A stretch of 64,000 bases of DNA from Platycnemis pennipes. Its lineage: Eukaryota > Arthropoda > Insecta > Odonata > Platycnemididae. Every line of letters starts with the position of its first letter. Position 1 is the stretch's first letter. Shown piece after piece: positions 62,701-64,000 of the stretch. Under the pieces are notes generated by a model. That model did not search any database. It was not told the origin of the DNA and was given only the letters and a program-made list of their open reading frames with translations. The position numbers and the translations under genes were made by a program. Location of the stretch: positions 81,328,645 to 81,392,644 of the forward strand of contig OW121853.1 of NCBI GenBank assembly GCA_933228895.1, in the 5' to 3' direction.

Positions 62701-63129
62701 AAATCTACGATCCAGATCCAATTTTACTCCGTGTTTTTGGATCTGAATCCGGAACCGAGTGAAATGAAAGATCCGCAGATCTTTGGATCCGATCCGGCCA
62801 TCGCTAGTAGAAGATAATATAATGTTTCGTGGACGTTTAGTTAATATTTTGTCCTTCATGGGTCCATTGGAAATACCTTTAGTTACAATAAGCACGAAGT
62901 TAAATCAGCTGAATTACAAATCGGTTAGGTGCTTTTATTTGTTTGTTGATGTCAGAAGTATGAGAAATTTACTAACCTAAACGTTTTCAGAGAAATCTCG
63001 GTTTTTTCAAACCGAGATAATAATCACAGTGGTGGAATGCAAGCAAGAGATTATCGAGATAATAATATTAACGGAGATAATGTAAACTGCAATAATGGGA
63101 AATTTTACCGTCGTTGGTGAAACTGGCCC
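59782..63129. mobile_element. PIF/Harbinger-like element flanked by TAA, with nested hAT
   Basis: The left end GGGCCAGTTTCACCAACGA mirrors TCGTTGGTGAAACTGGCCC on the right. TAA flanks both (59779-59781 and 63130-63132), the 3 bp TWA-type duplication of PIF/Harbinger. Inner ends carry repeated TTAACTCGGTTAAT / CGAGATAATAAT words. Removing the nested hAT leaves about 2.0 kb with no recognisable transposase or Myb-like gene, so it is non-autonomous. A short hairpin (AACACCAAC...GTTGGTGTT) lies at 60195-60247. Confidence 0.85.
61436..62806. mobile_element. hAT-family element with 8 bp duplication and a doubled right end
   Basis: The left end TAGTGATGGACGGATCC mirrors GGATCCGATCCGGCCATCGCTA on the right. 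GTAGAAGA flanks both sides (61428-61435 and 62807-62814). CGGATCC/GGATCT words repeat inside each end. About 190 bp before the right end (62600-62806) also occurs at 62100-62290, with shared words CCTACATTC[T/C]ATTC, GAAATGAAAGA and ATCTTTGGATCCGA. No transposase. Confidence 0.9.
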
Positions 63130-63138
63130 TAAGTCACT

Positions 63139-63240
63139 CACACCATTTCATCTACATCTACACGATACCCTGAAAGCCACCGCAAGGGTGTGTGACAGGG
63201 GGTGAAGATCACTAAGCATGCACTACCAGCATGCAAACAA
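63139..63240. repeat. Dispersed repeat with CATCTACATCTACAC and CAAGGGTGTGTGAC
   Basis: CATCTACATCTACACGATAC, then GAAAGCCACCGCAAGGGTG and TGTGACAGGGGGTG, resembles a very common arthropod dispersed repeat (CTACATCTACACTCCGCAAG then CCACCTGACGGTGTGTGGC), usually seen at LINE or SINE 3' parts. Family assignment is from memory. Confidence 0.5.
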
Positions 63241-63244
63241 GCAA

Positions 63245-63385
63245 CTATAGGGTTTCAAATTTGAAATTTGAACTAGTGTGTCCTGGTGAACTTTCATCCT
63301 CAGAATCACTAAATAAATCGTCATCTTTGCTGTCACTCCTCGTCAGTATTTCCAGAACCGACTCATCCTTCATAATCTTTGACAT
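63245..63385 (-). pseudogene. Short acidic frame, possible piggyBac N-terminus
   Basis: Read on the - strand: MSKIMKDESVLEILTRSDSK then DDDLFSDSEDESS and a stop after 46 codons. An acidic start of this style is typical of piggyBac transposases, but no downstream block was found and the frame is short. Could equally be chance. Confidence 0.25.
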
Positions 63386-64000
63386 GGTTTCAGCAGTTGA
63401 AATCAGTTGTGTCCGGATATTTCTTTCAATGCACTATAGAGGACAGAGCACTGAGCAAGCACAGATTGGTAGTGAAACATTCCAAATGCATTAACCACGA
63501 AAGTAGAACTGAAGATAACTCGAAAGAACTCTTTCTAGGTATTTCATGAAGGAATCATTATTCTAAGAAAAAACTCATTATGATGAAGCGTAATTTCTTG
63601 GAAAGTCCCCTTAGAAGAGGGGGATTGCTTGTAAAGAACATTTACCCATAAGTGTGAATATAACTGAAGGGAAAATATGTTCTTCTGAGAATATCAAGAT
63701 TATCAGCATGGAAATATCTTAGAAGAAGCTTCAGCGATGCAAATTAACCCCCAACAGAGACTGCGTCCTGAGCATGCATTTGAGGATAAAATGAGCTTTT
63801 CTTAGAAAACATTAACCTGGTATATGCATTTCCAGAGAAACTTTGGCGGTGCATAGATATCATTACCCCCACTGGGAGCACTACCATGTAGCTTACCCCC
63901 GAGAAAGGTTCTCATATTCCTAAGATCAGGTGATAATAGCAAGGAAATACCAAAATATTCGAGCTCTCCCCATTTCTCGGCCTATGGGCGGAGGAAACCT
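63386..64000. other. Non-coding intron sequence to the window edge
   Basis: No domain, exon or terminal repeat recognised. Confidence 0.35.

Overview
This 64 kb window is AT-rich, intron-dominated DNA from an animal, almost certainly an arthropod and probably an insect with a repeat-rich genome. Nothing in it is bacterial or viral in layout. The one host gene I can support is the + strand homologue of capicua (cic/CIC), an HMG-box transcriptional repressor downstream of receptor tyrosine kinase/MAPK signalling. Eight exons cover part of the long-isoform-specific N-terminal half: 9204-9495, 16167-16458, 28946-29185, 40348-40511, 43637-44015, 47648-47987, 48243-48599 and 58208-58583. Their splice phases join without a break (0/1, 1/2, 2/2, 2/1, 1/2, 2/0, 0/0, 0/1) into one 813-codon open frame. 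Three places match vertebrate CIC-L as I remember it: the [15 protein letters not shown]...[14 protein letters not shown] block, the DTSRDSE...EAANML/VSLGGSRSATP junction, and the HPTQLLPVLPS...EEVITG end. The first exons lie left of the window. The exon for the conserved FPWHSLVPF-type motif, the HMG box and the C-terminal motif lie to the right.

Almost everything between the exons is transposon debris, and several insertions have exact target duplications, so insertion order can be read. Left to right: a pogo/Tigger element (1757-3587, TA) holding a foldback hairpin; a TTAA-flanked piggyBac-type element (3793-6707) holding an RTE-like LINE fragment and another foldback; a hAT-like remnant (6982-8651) with a pogo-type insert; a 1.5 kb TA-flanked element (9707-11191) with a second copy at 20721-22237; Tigger, RTE-like and piggyBac transposase remnants (11630-15545); a 7 kb hAT-like region (17555-24509) holding an RTE-like LINE that is itself split; and a hAT element with an 8 bp duplication (24698-27614).

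Right half: an RTE-like LINE (about 32000-39138) cut by two TA-flanked pogo/Tigger elements; an inverted duplication around a possible 57 bp cic micro-exon (45095-45340 and 47078-47310); a 9 kb Tigger (48722-57729) that makes up nearly all of one cic intron and holds a 4.4 kb RNase H-type LINE with an 11 bp duplication plus another pogo-type element with tandem repeats; and a PIF/Harbinger-like element (59782-63129, TAA) with a nested hAT (61436-62806, 8 bp duplication). Every transposon reading frame seen is broken.

No tRNA, rRNA, CRISPR or new multi-gene system was found. The most notable items are the micro-exon with its inverted copy, two RTE-like LINE copies sharing the same inactivating lesions, and a CCAAT/CRE-rich island inside a cic intron.
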